Source: Plasmopara viticola (taxonomy: Eukaryota; Oomycota; Peronosporomycetes; Peronosporales; Peronosporaceae). Taken from it: a DNA stretch of 64,000 nt. The stretch is taken from the NCBI GenBank assembly GCA_001695595.3, contig MBPM02000048.1, positions 186,001 to 250,000 on the forward strand, given 5' to 3'. Both the position numbers and the translations under genes were made by a program. Of the stretch, positions 9,401-20,921 are shown piece by piece. The notes beneath the pieces are model-generated. The model did not search any database. It saw only the letters and a list, made by a program, of their open reading frames with translations, and had not been told where the DNA came from. The stretch's first letter is position 1; every line of letters starts with the position of its first letter.

Positions 9401-12359
9401 ATCGACAAATGTATTGACAGAATATGGCATTTCTAATTCCCATAGCATTTCACAAAGTACCGTGGGGGCACGTCTGACTCCAGCATTCAATTCGATAGTA
9501 ATTGTCGACGGACTTTAATGCACCGTATAGCTTAGACCCGGACATGCTGTTAGGCAATACCTCGTTCTGTGAAAGGAGATGTTTGTGCAGGCAAATTTGA
9601 AAGCTTTATATAAGCATGAGCCCGTCGTCATATTCTATTAAGCGGCTGGCACCTATAACTTTGCTTCTTAAGTCGATTCAGGGCTCGTGCTTTCTAAATT
9701 CCGACATGACTAGGAGTTGTCCATGTCAATGCCAAGTTATCTTGGTAGATCCAAAGCTCTCTTTTTCACGAATTAGTCTATTACAATTTTGGAGCGCCTT
9801 ATTCTATCCCATTTGTCAATTCAACTGAAATTGATTCATTTACGCTGCTTTTTTTAAAAAAACATCAGTACTTTTTCTGGCTGACCGCAATCAATTGTCA
9901 GCGTGTAGGCTTTCGTGACGCCCCAAAGTCTACCAAGGTTTGATATAAATCTTTTAACTCCTGTAAAAGTGCTTGTGCAATTATGAGTCCACTGCTGCTA
10001 ATTGTTTTTCCAACATCTGTCGGGCTCTTAGTGAGTTTACATGATGTGTATCAATCACACATCCATCATGTGGACTTAGGTCGTTCGTAGGAGGGCTTTT
10101 CGGCTCATCTCGAGACCAGTGCTTACCTTGACATGAGAAAGCGGCTTTTGTAAATGTTTTATTGAGGCCATTAGGTATGCCAAGGGTCCATTTTGGTGGT
10201 CACTTTGGTGCGAACAGGAATGATGTGTCGTATTTCCACTGCCAAAGCAGCCGATATTGCTTTTCTTGACAGCTCTTGATTCCTTTGAGACTAAGCTTAA
10301 GCCAGCAACTCCACGGACACCACTACTCAAGGACAAAAAACTGCACATGTACGGCACTATGGAAGTGCGATGCTATCTGTGGCTGCATTCTTTCTAAGAA
10401 GCGGCTTGAATCGTTTTTTTCATCGCGGGGGTCTGCAATAATAGAATTTAATCCTTTACTTATACCGTTGCTTTACACAGTCACCTTGAATTGCTCAAAG
10501 AGTAACAAAGGTCGTCGACATATTCTTAAAATAAGGTACTTAATCAAGCTTGCTGTTACCATGCGGGAGCTTTGGTAGAGATCAAAAAAATTCCAGCGAG
10601 AAGGTTACTCAATCGTATATATGTGTGCGTGGGACGTAGTACGCCCTAAAGATACAACTTTGCAGCTTATTGCTCAGGTTTCGGTCCGGCTTGCTAAGGA
10701 AAGAGAGTGCGGACATTACGCGCACCTAATCATCCGCGATCAAGGCATATCTGGTGGCCATCTTAATTTTGTATTCTGAAAGAGAGGTTTTTAATTTAAC
10801 TTCTTTTGAAAGATGAAATTTTGGAATTTACCGGCTTACAACCAATAATACTACCGCCGGGGATACCTGAGGTTGTACTGCCTTAGCTCTTGAATATAGA
10901 CCTTGCTCTCCAGCACCATTACGCGCTCCACCCCATCGGCATCAACAACGAGCGCTGCAAAATAACCCCCTTCTAAGGCTCATAATAGCTTCAAGCAGCC
11001 TGAAGTATTTGTCAAATAGACATGAAAAGACGTTTTATTCATCTTTGAACTTTTTCGAAAGCTCAGGTGGTCAAACCGTCTGTGCGGAAGTAACTTTGAC
11101 CACAAGTGCTAACAGGTGTGACGCGAACTTGCATAGCGAAGGAGTGTATAAAAAAAGAAGGATTTTCTGTTATATAACTATTCACTTACTAGAGTTTTCA
11201 TGTCAATCTATCTCTGCAACGTCTATCCTGTATTAACATCTCGATATTTCTTGAAATAATCTAGTACAAAATCGGTACAGATACCAACACGGTGCTCGTC
11301 GTGCACCATTAGCCGCAATTCATCTAATGCTTTTCTTAACGAAAGCTGTCCTGCATCACAGAGCTTGGCTTTATGTAACGGTATCTAGTTTAATCACGTA
11401 GTTCAAAAAATATAATGTTTTTCTACAAAGCCTTTTCTTTGTTTTTCTTGACAAGTTTTGCGGCATCATCCACTCGGCTTTTTGAAAGCGACAAAAGACT
11501 CTAGTTAAAGAGACGCGCCTAGTCTAGTTGAGCTGACGAAGGCGTGATTAAAATTGGCTTGCAGTACATAGCGTGGCTTTGAAAGCGCTTTTCATGCAGC
11601 GCATCGGGAACATATAGCAAAGTTTATATAAAACTCGCGAGCTTTTGTACACGAAGACATTGTTGTAAAGCCGTTAGATTCTGTTTGAATGTTATTTTCT
11701 CTGCTGACCAGCAACTTTTGTTCGTCTTTTATTTCCTTGGGTCATGAAGTGCACGTTTTGCACTAGATCTTTGCCAATTAATTTCGGGAAAAAGGTGAGT
11801 CTTCTGGATAGGTTTCCAGCAATCACCTTGCAAGTGAACCAGAACAAAAAGTACCAGTTCGGTGGTAGAAGAGTAAGCAGAGCTACTTTCACTATTCTGA
11901 TGTTTCTGGCTGGGTTCTCCGACAAAAAGCAGCCGATAGCAACCCAATACATTAGGGCGGGTCTTTATTCCGGACTGTTAGAACGCTGTGCCGGTTGCAA
12001 AGAAGGTCAAGGGGTTAAAGACAGCCCCAACTGACTTCATGAAGGCGGAGGTGAGCAATGCTTTTTAAGAATGGCGAGTCACTTTATCTTTACGCCATAA
12101 ATGAGGACATGGACAACATTTAGAATTTGTCTAAAGTCTTAAGCGAGCACAACCGTTAGACATTGGGGCTAATGTTAACTTAGATCGAAGACATTAAAGA
12201 AAAGATTTATAAACCGTTTAGTTCCTACCGAAATGCACTAAAAGAACCAATCGTAAGTGATGTCTTGTGAGTGAGAGTGCGAACCATGCCATCAGGCCTA
12301 AAATAGTTTTAGGATGGTCATGGCCACATTTTTACGGACGGTATTGGTCTCATATATTT
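6465..12359. other. Long gene-poor region with decayed sequence
   Basis: No gene can be supported in this 5.9-kb stretch. Frames are short and broken on both strands. A tandem duplication lies at 6789-6936. A run of CAACTG repeats occurs near 7280. Around 7430-7850 and 8650-9330 on the minus strand there are runs of 65-115 codons with protein-like composition but no recognisable motif. They look like gene or transposon relics rather than active genes. An isolated 96-codon plus-strand frame begins ATGAAGTGCACG at 11744. It is unsupported by any family resemblance. Confidence 0.5.
6789..6936 (+). repeat. 74-bp tandem duplication (two units plus partial third)
   Basis: Two adjacent 74-bp units (6789-6862 and 6863-6936) both begin AAAGGCAC and share GACGAA-GCTGCAGGC and CTTATTGCA blocks. 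A third unit starts at 6937 (AAAGGCGC) but breaks off after a few bases. The units differ by roughly a quarter of positions. The duplication is therefore not recent. Confidence 0.8.
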
Positions 12360-15300
12360 CTTGTTACATAGTTACTCCAAAGACATTGTCTCAAAAAATC
12401 TTGACTGGCAAGTGTGAGATCACTCTATAGACAAAATGTTGTGAAATTAAATTGATCCGACATGTCTACATTCGGTATTCCTATCACTTCGCTGTGGCCC
12501 AGCCATTTCAATTCTTAATCAAATAACTACAGTCTGTCTCGATCACTTGCATGGGATATTTGCTTATTCGAATTTCGCAGGAATTATGAGAGCTCGACTA
12601 AGGGACATAATATGATTTGGTACGCATCTTTGCTTCACATGACGATTAGCAGTGACCGATAATTGAATCAACAAGAAGTAAGCACCCGACCAGGTAATTG
12701 AAAGTGGATTAGTTGAGCGTTATCGATAGTCGCACCGATTTGAAGACATAGTGGATTAACATTACGCCAGAAGAGGCCTAATTAAACAAATCGTTTCCCG
12801 AATCATAAAAAGAGAAGAAAGCAAAAATTGTCAATAATTTAGGCTGGCGTGACGCGCTTAGCGATAGTTAGTATCTTAGTGGATTTACAGCGTATGATCT
12901 CGGTGGTTTGTGTTGATTTATGATTAAGATCAGTCGGTCAACGATATGACGAATTGAATCGACCAGACATATATGTATCGTTCTTGTTTATTAACTCTGG
13001 TCCAGTCGTCCTAGTCCTCGAACAAAACGTTGATTTCTGCCTAAAGTAAGCGCATAAATTGAAAAAATACCATCAATCGTGATGGACTTAGAGATTATAG
13101 GTGCTCGATCGCATAGTAAAAAATTAATTTGCTACGCAGCTTCGCTTCATATTAAGTGCCGGCATTTATTGAAAGAAGTAAGGGTCTAATTGAGTAATTT
13201 AATGGTTTAATTCAGCGAAATAACTGAGCGCAATTTGTTGTCGCCCTTGATAAATTTGAAAATATGAAAAGACCTAATCTAGCACAAAGATCATACAATC
13301 TAGCAACTATTAGGGAATGTCGACAAATAAAGCGCTTAGCTATTTTTAGTAGTCAAATGGATGAGCAGAGTAGCAAGATCATCAGCCTGTTAACTATATC
13401 TAGGGGCAGATAATCAGTGTTTTTATCCGAATACTTCGGTCCAGTCATCCCGATTCGCAAAAAAACGATAATCTACTCAAAGCAATTACATGGAATGATG
13501 GCTCCGATAATTACCAATTTTGATGGTCTTAGGAATTATAAGGCTTAACCGCATGGTATGATCTGATTTCCTACACAATTTTTCCTTACATAACCAAGAG
13601 ATACTTCCCCAAGAATAAGTTTCCGATTAGCAAATTGGACGGATTGGTCGTGCAGAACGATTGAGCGTCATTTATAGTCGCATCTATTTAAAGATCGATA
13701 AATTTGTTCTTATGCCAGAAGGGGCTCAATACAGTAAATCGTTCGACAAAGATTGTATATTTCAGCCGAGATGAGGGGTATAGACAGCCAAAGATACTGT
13801 AAAGCGTTTGACGATTTTTCGAAGTTAAAAGGGTGCTATCTCGAAATTGTTACAATGGTGATTTTACCAAATTATTTTTGCTCAGTCATCCATTATCGTA
13901 CGCAAATCTGTATGATCTGCTTCAACCAGCTGCATCAGATGAATGTCCCAATGATCGATTAGAAATTTCTGCCAGTCATGTCGTTGACCATACTACCTTG
14001 GATTGAAAGAGTTCGCAAGGTATAGTATGATTTTTTAAGTAGCCATATTTCAAAGATTGACCCGAGATAATCAAGCATTAGATCAGCACGATATACATAT
14101 TCGATATAAAACTGAGGATTCGACTGGCCATTGAGATGTATATATTGTTGTATCTATCTGCAGAGGAATCGGTTCGGACTTATGCGAAGAGATCTTCGAT
14201 ATAGCAACACAGTCGTCCAAATTCGCATACAAAAGCTCATTATCTGCTTAAACTTGTTGCAAATATGATTTTGTCAACGATGAACGATCATGTTTATTTC
14301 GCTAATCTGAATTACTAAAAAATTGCAAAAGATTGATTGCATAGCATGATCTGATTTGTTACGAAGCTTTGATCCACACTATAGAGCAGCAGTGACCAAG
14401 AATTTGATCAAAAAATAGTATTCGACCGGGTGATTTAGGGAGTTAAACAAAACGAAGCGATCAAAAAGAGTGGCACCTCTTCGATGACTACCAGAAAGGC
14501 CCGATACAGAAAGTCATTTAACAGCAAATATGGACTTTAGCAGAGCAGAAAGAGTGTCAATTAGCTAAGCTATTGTAAGGCGCTTAACGGCTTTCGGTAG
14601 CTAAATGGATGTGATGGGTACTGTCTCGAAAATTCACACCTGGCAAGATCAAAAATCTATCAAAATCATGGGAATCTATCGACAAGACAGATATTCGATG
14701 TTCTCATTAGGTTGTCCTAGCCCAGTCATCCGAATACGCAAAATTTAAATTATTTCCTGCTAATACCAGTTGCAAAACGTGACTTATCTAATTTGATCAT
14801 CTAGGCCGTGTCGTTACTCGTATCTTGTTTGATGGACTTGGGAATTGAACGCGTTCAATCGCATGATTTGGTCTGAATTGTCTCGCAGCTTTGCTTCACA
14901 AATTAAAGCAGCAGTGACTAACATTATATCAGCAAAACGTTAATATATGATCAAGTGATCGGACGGGTTGATCGAGCGGATAGGTAGAGCCTTAATAATT
15001 TCGCACCAACTTATGCTAGGAGAAATGTAATACAGTAAGTCGATCCACAAGAATCATGGAATTTAGCAGAGAAAATGTTGTTGGTAAGCTTAAGCGCTTA
15101 ATGTCTTTGCACTTAAATCGACGTAAAAAGTATTTTTGTGAGATCGACAGTCGAAAAACACAAAGTAGCTTTGTATTAATAAGACCAAAATTCGATGTTT
15201 TTATCCGTCTATCTTGGTCCAGTCATCCCAAAACGCAAACAGAATCTTATGATCTGCTCAAATTAGCAGCATAAAATTATAGCCCCAGCAACAAATGAGG

Positions 15301-17480
15301 TGGATTATCGCCATGCTGTTGGTCTAATCTATTTTGTTGGCCTCAGAAATTACAAAAAGTTCGGTCGCTTGGGATGGATATATAGCTACGCAGCCACATT
15401 TCACAAACTGGTCCGAGGTGATCAATCGTAGTATCAGCAAGGAGTGGATATAAGATATTGGAATCAGACAACGTGACACTTTAGCCTTCTTCACTGTCGT
15501 ACCTGTTTGATGAGTAACAGGTTCGTACTTATGCCAGAAAAGGCTCAATCAAGCAAGTTGTCTGACAAAGATTATAAAAGTTACCGGAGATAAGGGATTG
15601 TCGGTAAATGATATCTTGTAGCTTTATGGATGTAAAGAGTACGCATAAGCTTGAGAATGTGTGACTAGCCAGATCGTCAGCATATAAGCGTATCTGGAAA
15701 TTAATCGACCAGACAAGTATTCAGTGTTATAATTCAATCACATCAGCCCACACATTTCACAATAATCCATTTATAGCACTTGCATGGAATTATGGGCTCG
15801 GTTATCATTAATCCAAATGGCCTTTGGAGTTATAATAGCTTTATTGCACGATATGATCTGACTTGCTCTGCAGCTCGCTTCACATTATATACCACCAGTG
15901 CCCTAGAATCAGATCAGCAAGAAGTAAGTATTCGATGAAGTGATTGAACGAGTTGATAGAGCGAATAGGTTAGACTTCATGCATGATTGTACTCAGCTAC
16001 ATCCCAAAAGATTCGTAGTTAAGTCACAAGGGGTCCATAACCGTGAATCATTTTTATTATTAGAGAATTAAATGTGTCGATCTACGATGCTATTGTGAAG
16101 CGCTAAATGGTTTTCGTACTTAAATAGACGCAAAGGGAACTTTTAAGGATTGATTACAAGTAAATTCGACAGTCTACTAATACTAATGGAATTGAAACGA
16201 CAAGCCAGATAATTGGTATTCTTATCCGACAACCTTCGCGCAGTCATCCAATTACGCAAACAAATCGTGCGATCTACTTCACCCAGTTGCATGAGCCAGT
16301 TGTTCTACCAATAACTTTGGCGAATTTTTGAGGCCATGTCGCGTATATGATCTATTTTAATCACCTTAGAAGTTGTTAAAGGTCGATCGCGTGGTAGGAT
16401 ATAATTGGTTGTGCATCCACTGAGCGAGGCTGATCGAGCGCTGTATCAATAGGAAGTACATATCCAATTAGATAATTGTACAACAAAGTATTTAAGTAAT
16501 ATCAGTTGTTGTACCAATTTGAAGGGTGATAGCTTCGTACTTATGCCAGGAAAGGCCCACTCTAGCACGTCGTCTCTAAACATTATATAAACAAATAAAG
16601 ATAATGGAGTGTCATCAACTAAGCTTATGTACTTATGTACAGAGCTCAACGAAATCCATTGGTCAAATGGATGAATAGTATAGTTGATTCGAGAAATAAT
16701 GACTGACGAGATCGTCACCTTATTAAAGATATTTGACATTGAATCGAGCAGACAAATATATAATGCTAAATCATCTCGACCCAGTCTTTCAATCCGCAAA
16801 AAAAATACGATGATCTGTCCTCAATAATTACATGAAATAATGGTTCCATTGGTTTTAAAACTCAGAAAAGCTTGATCGTTTGATATGATTTGATTTGCTA
16901 TGCAGGTTCGTTTAACATAGCACACCAGCAGGAACCGAGCGTTGCTAACCGAGTGTTAGTTTAATAGCGTTTTTTCGATCACGTGGTTGAACGAGTTGAT
17001 CTAGCGGGTTGGAGTAGCTTTATTCTAGTCTTGGGGACTATTGGGTTCGCAGGAGAGGCCCAATACCGTAAGTCGGCTCACAAATAACATGATATTTAGC
17101 TGAAAAGAGGGAGTGTCACTAAGCCAAACTATTGGGAAGCGTTGAAGAAAATATCGTATTCAAATCAGTGTAAAGGGTATGTCTGAGAGTCCGGCAGCCT
17201 ATTATCAACATTTTTTGTATTTGTATCGACAAGACGTAAGATTTAGTGTTCTTATCATGTTACCCTTGTCCATTCATCACAATACGCAAACGAAGTTGTA
17301 GGTAGTGCTTATATCAGTTGCATATTATAATTGTTCCATTTAGTGGATCATCAAGGCCATATATCTACTTTGATAGCCCCAGCGCTCGTAGAACATGGGG
17401 CGTATACGTCGTTGATCGTGCCAGTAATAAATCCGCAAAAATATTTATAAGATCTATCTGACTCCGGGGAACCGGTGAGC
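12360..17480 (+). repeat. Degenerate tandem array, about ten units of roughly 0.5 kb
   Basis: The same ordered landmarks recur. CCAGTCATCC followed by a CGCAAA-like block appears near 12495, 13012, 13441, 13883, 14209, 14723, 15218, 15748, 16241, 16785 and 17267. A GCAGCTTTGCTTCACA-like block followed by CAGTGAC appears near 12630, 13140, 13570, 14365, 14885, 15870 and 16905. A variant with CACATTTCA appears near 14025 and 15397. Other shared modules are CTTATGCCAGAA and a GCGCTTAACG-type block. Spacing averages about 0.48 kb (range 0.32-0.54 kb), so the period is near 0.5 kb. Units are highly diverged and encode no long frame. It is best read as an old satellite. No family can be named from the sequence. 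Confidence 0.75.
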
Positions 17481-17527
17481 GCTCCACAATAGCTTTGCTA
17501 TCGACACACTCTCTTCTCTGTTAAATG

Positions 17528-17761
17528 TCATGATCTCGTAAATTGAACTACTTTCTTGGACCTCATCAAGTATATGTACAAAACTATTAGTATTAAGATT
17601 GTACTTGATTGACTCGTTTGATCACCCGGTCGGATATTTGCGCCTTGCTGATTTAATTCTAGGTCACTGCTGTTCGTATATGTGAAGCGAAGCTGCAGAA
17701 CAAATTTCATCAAACCATGAACCCATAAAAAAATCTTACATTCTCCGTGCGAATCTATCAA
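17528..17761 (-). repeat. Inverted fragment of the 0.5-kb satellite
   Basis: Read on the minus strand, this piece contains GCAGCTTCGCTTCACAT, then CAGTGACC, then AAATCAGCAAG and a GGGTGATC block. The order is the same as in the array just to its left. One partial unit therefore lies in opposite orientation directly beyond the end of the array. Confidence 0.7.
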
Positions 17762-18164
17762 GCCCTGTTTGTGAGGTTGTGTTTTTACACATTATCTATC
17801 TGACGCAAAGGAGTGACCTTATCGAATAAATCTTTTGCAAATATCTTTTTGGTGAAATGCGCTATGTCAGAAGTCCTGTCTCGGTACATTTAACTTAGCA
17901 CCCTTTCACTTTCGACGAGTTTGGCAGCTAACTCTATCAGCCCAAATGCTGGCAGCGCCTTCGCGGACAGGTCTGCCACCATTAATTTGGATTTAGGAAA
18001 GGTCCACCAGATTGTGATACTTAATTGTATATAACACTGTTACAAAACTGAGCATTCGGTAAAGTACACTAGCTTTAGGAATGACCTTCTTTTCTGCTTG
18101 TGCGCTCAAAATTAAACGTTAAATTACACTTTGCATCAGATTTAATTGCTTTCCCTTCAGTGTT
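17762..18164. other. Spacer, no gene seen
   Basis: This is AT-rich sequence with no convincing open frame and no satellite landmark. Confidence 0.4.
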
Positions 18165-18449
18165 CTATCCGTCTAACCTCACAAGTGCAACAAAACGTAA
18201 ATCTTTGATCACGCAAGCACTTCCACATTTAATGGAATCGCTTAATTGCAAATGGATTTTGTAAGAGACAAAGGATGTCAACTTCTCTATCGACCGCAAA
18301 CTTATGCGGCTGTGCGGTGGACTGTCGGTGAAACGATAATAATGCCATTCACGCAATAAATCTTGTATCTGCGATCCGTATGATTGGCAGCAATGTAGGC
18401 GTTTGTATACAAGATTGGACCAAGTGGTGCTCGGGATACCATGCGTCAC
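18165..18449 (-). CDS. Possible exon of an unknown gene, divergent to RRP36
   Basis: A 94-codon minus-strand frame follows a plausible acceptor (CCTATCCTCAG) and ends at TAG 18165-18167. It has no ATG of its own, so it would have to be a downstream exon. The peptide is mixed and hydrophilic, with no domain I recognise. The gene-like composition and the position beside RRP36 argue for a real exon. The lack of any family match argues against. Confidence 0.25.
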   Translation of the reverse strand: MTHGIPSTTWSNLVYKRLHCCQSYGSQIQDLLREWHYYRFTDSPPHSRISLRSIEKLTSFVSYKIHLQLSDSIKCGSACVIKDLRFVALVRLDG

Positions 18450-18585
18450 GCACTGAGGATAGGGGTAAGACGTAGTGTGGAAAATATGTAGATATTCAGA
18501 ATTTTAAAAATTATATATATGTTTATTAAGTAATGTTCTTCCCTTACAGAGTCTAAGTCAATTACTGCTGGTCTCAGTCAACCAA

Positions 18586-19384
18586 ATGGCGATGGTGCAT
18601 CGGAATGACGCACTGGACGTACCTCTTGAAGAGCGTCTGCGTCAGAAAAAGCTGGGATATGCCTTACAATCCAAAGAGAGTACCGAGACTAGTGGCCCTG
18701 CGCGCCGAGCCAACAAAAATCAGCCGCTAGAGCTGAGCTCCAAGCGCGCCGTGGGTCGCTTTCGACAGGTGGTGGAAGTTAAAAAGCGGAGAACACTGGA
18801 CCCGCGTTTCGAGGCGCAGAGCGGTCGCCTGAATGAAGATCTTTTCAATAAAAGTTATGCCTTTCTCGACGAATACAAACAGCGTGAGCTGCAGGAGCTC
18901 AAGCAGCAACTTAAAAAGAGCAAGTCAACTACAAAGAAGGAAAATTTGAAAGTCAGTATACTTGACTGGAAGTGCCGATGTGATGACGATAATGTACTAA
19001 TTGAAGTAATTGGCTGCGTTTCGTTTATAATGCAGCGTGAGATTGCACTGCGGCAACAGGAGTTAACGGAGAAGAAAAAGCAGGAGAAGATCAAGAGCGC
19101 GCTGACAAAGCGTAAGCACGAGGAGTGTGAAGCTGTCGCCACCGGCAAGGGTGCATTTTATCTTAAGGTTCGTGCTATCGACTTGTCTGGCTGATGCGAA
19201 CTATATTTAAATATTTTTATGGATGAATACTGTTCTTTCGCAGCGAAAAGACAAGAAGAATTTGGAGCTCCAAACCAAGTTCCAAGACTTGCAAGAGACC
19301 GGAAGGCTATCCAAATTTATGGCCAAGAAGCGCAGAAAAAACGCTAGCAAGGACCACCGATGGTTGCCCACGCAGCGGAAATAA
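18586..19384 (+). CDS. RRP36: rRNA biogenesis protein RRP36
   Basis: Exons are 18586-18951, 19036-19167 and 19244-19384. The GT-AG introns are 84 and 76 bp. The product is 212 residues. It carries the family's diagnostic blocks. RAVGRFRQVVEVKKRRTLDP and FEAQSGRLNEDLFNKSYAFL are near residues 50-90. A charged coiled-coil (QRELQELKQQLKK, REIALRQQELTEKKKQEK) fills the middle. The conserved tail is GRLSKFMAKKRRKNASKDHR followed by WLP. RRP36 is a nucleolar protein needed for early cleavages of pre-rRNA in the 90S pre-ribosome, in making 18S rRNA. Intron 1 is a multiple of three and has no in-frame stop, so an unspliced message would add 28 residues rather than terminate. An acceptor-like CCCTTACAG just upstream (18541-18549) may mark a 5'-UTR intron. 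Confidence 0.93.
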
Positions 19385-20921
19385 ATGTGTTTTTAAAACC
19401 AATGGGCGAGTCTATAATTCGGTGTTGGCTTGCTTGCGCCTCGTCCGATTCTGTTAAAATCTGTCTTTCCCATGTTACGTTTACATCCAAATGTAAGCTT
19501 GATGGCTAGCTTATTCAATTTGCCACGACATTGCCTTTAAGTTAAGGTGCAAATTTCACAAGTATTGTAAGTCTTTCGACACTATGACGTGTCCTGCCAC
19601 TGCGCTTAAAATGTCAATCAGCTGCCATCACACACGATTCCGCCAAGCAAATAATTGAAACTGAGCTTTGAGGGACACAAGATCACGGCCAACCATTTCA
19701 AATTAAGGCTATCTGTCGCTGCGTGCCCCGGGTGCGCAAGCACCAACCATACTAAGCTCCAATGTTAATTTGTTTAAAAAGTCCGGCAAAGGCGCTGTCG
19801 ACGCGATACCAACGAGTCTTTAGGTGCACCAAGCTTGTCTAGAACGCCAAATTCGTCGGCGCACTGCTGGTTGTACTCTAATTAACCCTCTACTGTGATA
19901 AAGTAATAAAATCATGTCCGTTTTCTCATCAGTATTATATAGAAAATATATCAGGTGCTCGCGCATACCATGTCCGCGCAGTCCTTTTCTATGACTGGAA
20001 ATATCGCTTACGAATAAAAGCAGGAGTTGTTTCTCGCAACTTCATAGAAAGTTCCTTGCTACTCCACTCGACCGCCAAGTTTTACTCTTGAAAATGACAA
20101 GGAAATGGCGATTGTATTGTCATCAGCTTATCTGTTACCTGTAGCTTGCAGCATGAAGACATAAATGGGGTTGGCGCAACTAGACCAATCTTTCACCAGC
20201 AGCACGTAGCATTTATCGCTTCCAAATAATGTACCAATTTTTAGATTAATTCGAAAGTTACGACTTTGTTAATGCACGGTACCATATGGCAGCATTTTCT
20301 ACAGAATCGGTCAAGCCTGAGAACTTCGGAAAGTCTTGCCATATAACATCACGACGAGCCTTGCGCGCAGCCATGGCTTTGCTTTGAACAGCAATCGACT
20401 TGAGCCTTACAGTAATCAAAAGGACTGAAATCTGAAATAAAAAATAGCTTAAGGACGCTGCACGACAAACAACGTGACTTTCAATACTGAATGGGTAGAA
20501 AGTCGAACACATGGTTCATGTACAGATTCGTATTTGCGGTATTTTACACTGTACCTGTTACGAGGCCGTCGCTACAAAGGCATCACCACTACCGCATTTG
20601 GACATGTGATCGCGCGAGAGGCCACATCCTTGGTGCCACATTGTTTCTGCATGAGAAAAACTTTCACGCGTAACTTGATTATTTTTTATCAGCCCGAGGT
20701 GATGCGCAAACCCATGGATGCCGGTACCCAGATCTTGAACGCTCTGCGCTTTTTCCGCGATCACAAAAAGAAAGTACGACCATCGCAATTCATTACAACT
20801 GTTAAATAGAATCAGCTGGAAATGAATCGTCGCTGCTTAGAATCCGACAGCTCTCACTTGCGAGAGTACCAGCGCTTGGACTCCACGCAAAAACGTCGAG
20901 TCCGAGGTGGGTGCCGTGCCT
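19385..20921. other. Spacer with unresolved small frames
   Basis: No gene is supported. A 38-codon minus-strand frame with an ATG at 20373 follows an acceptor-like TTTTTTATTTCAG. On the plus strand, an acceptor TTTTTTATCAG at 20683-20693 precedes about 41 open codons (PEVMRKPMDAGTQILNALRF...) ending at 20809. Either could be an exon of a small gene, and the plus-strand one could be an upstream exon of the 20922 gene. I recognise neither. Confidence 0.35.

Noticed and set aside
13753..13962. Open frames of 69-117 codons within 12.4-17.5 kb
   Set aside because: They fall in the satellite units and are not preserved between units, so they are not protein-coding.
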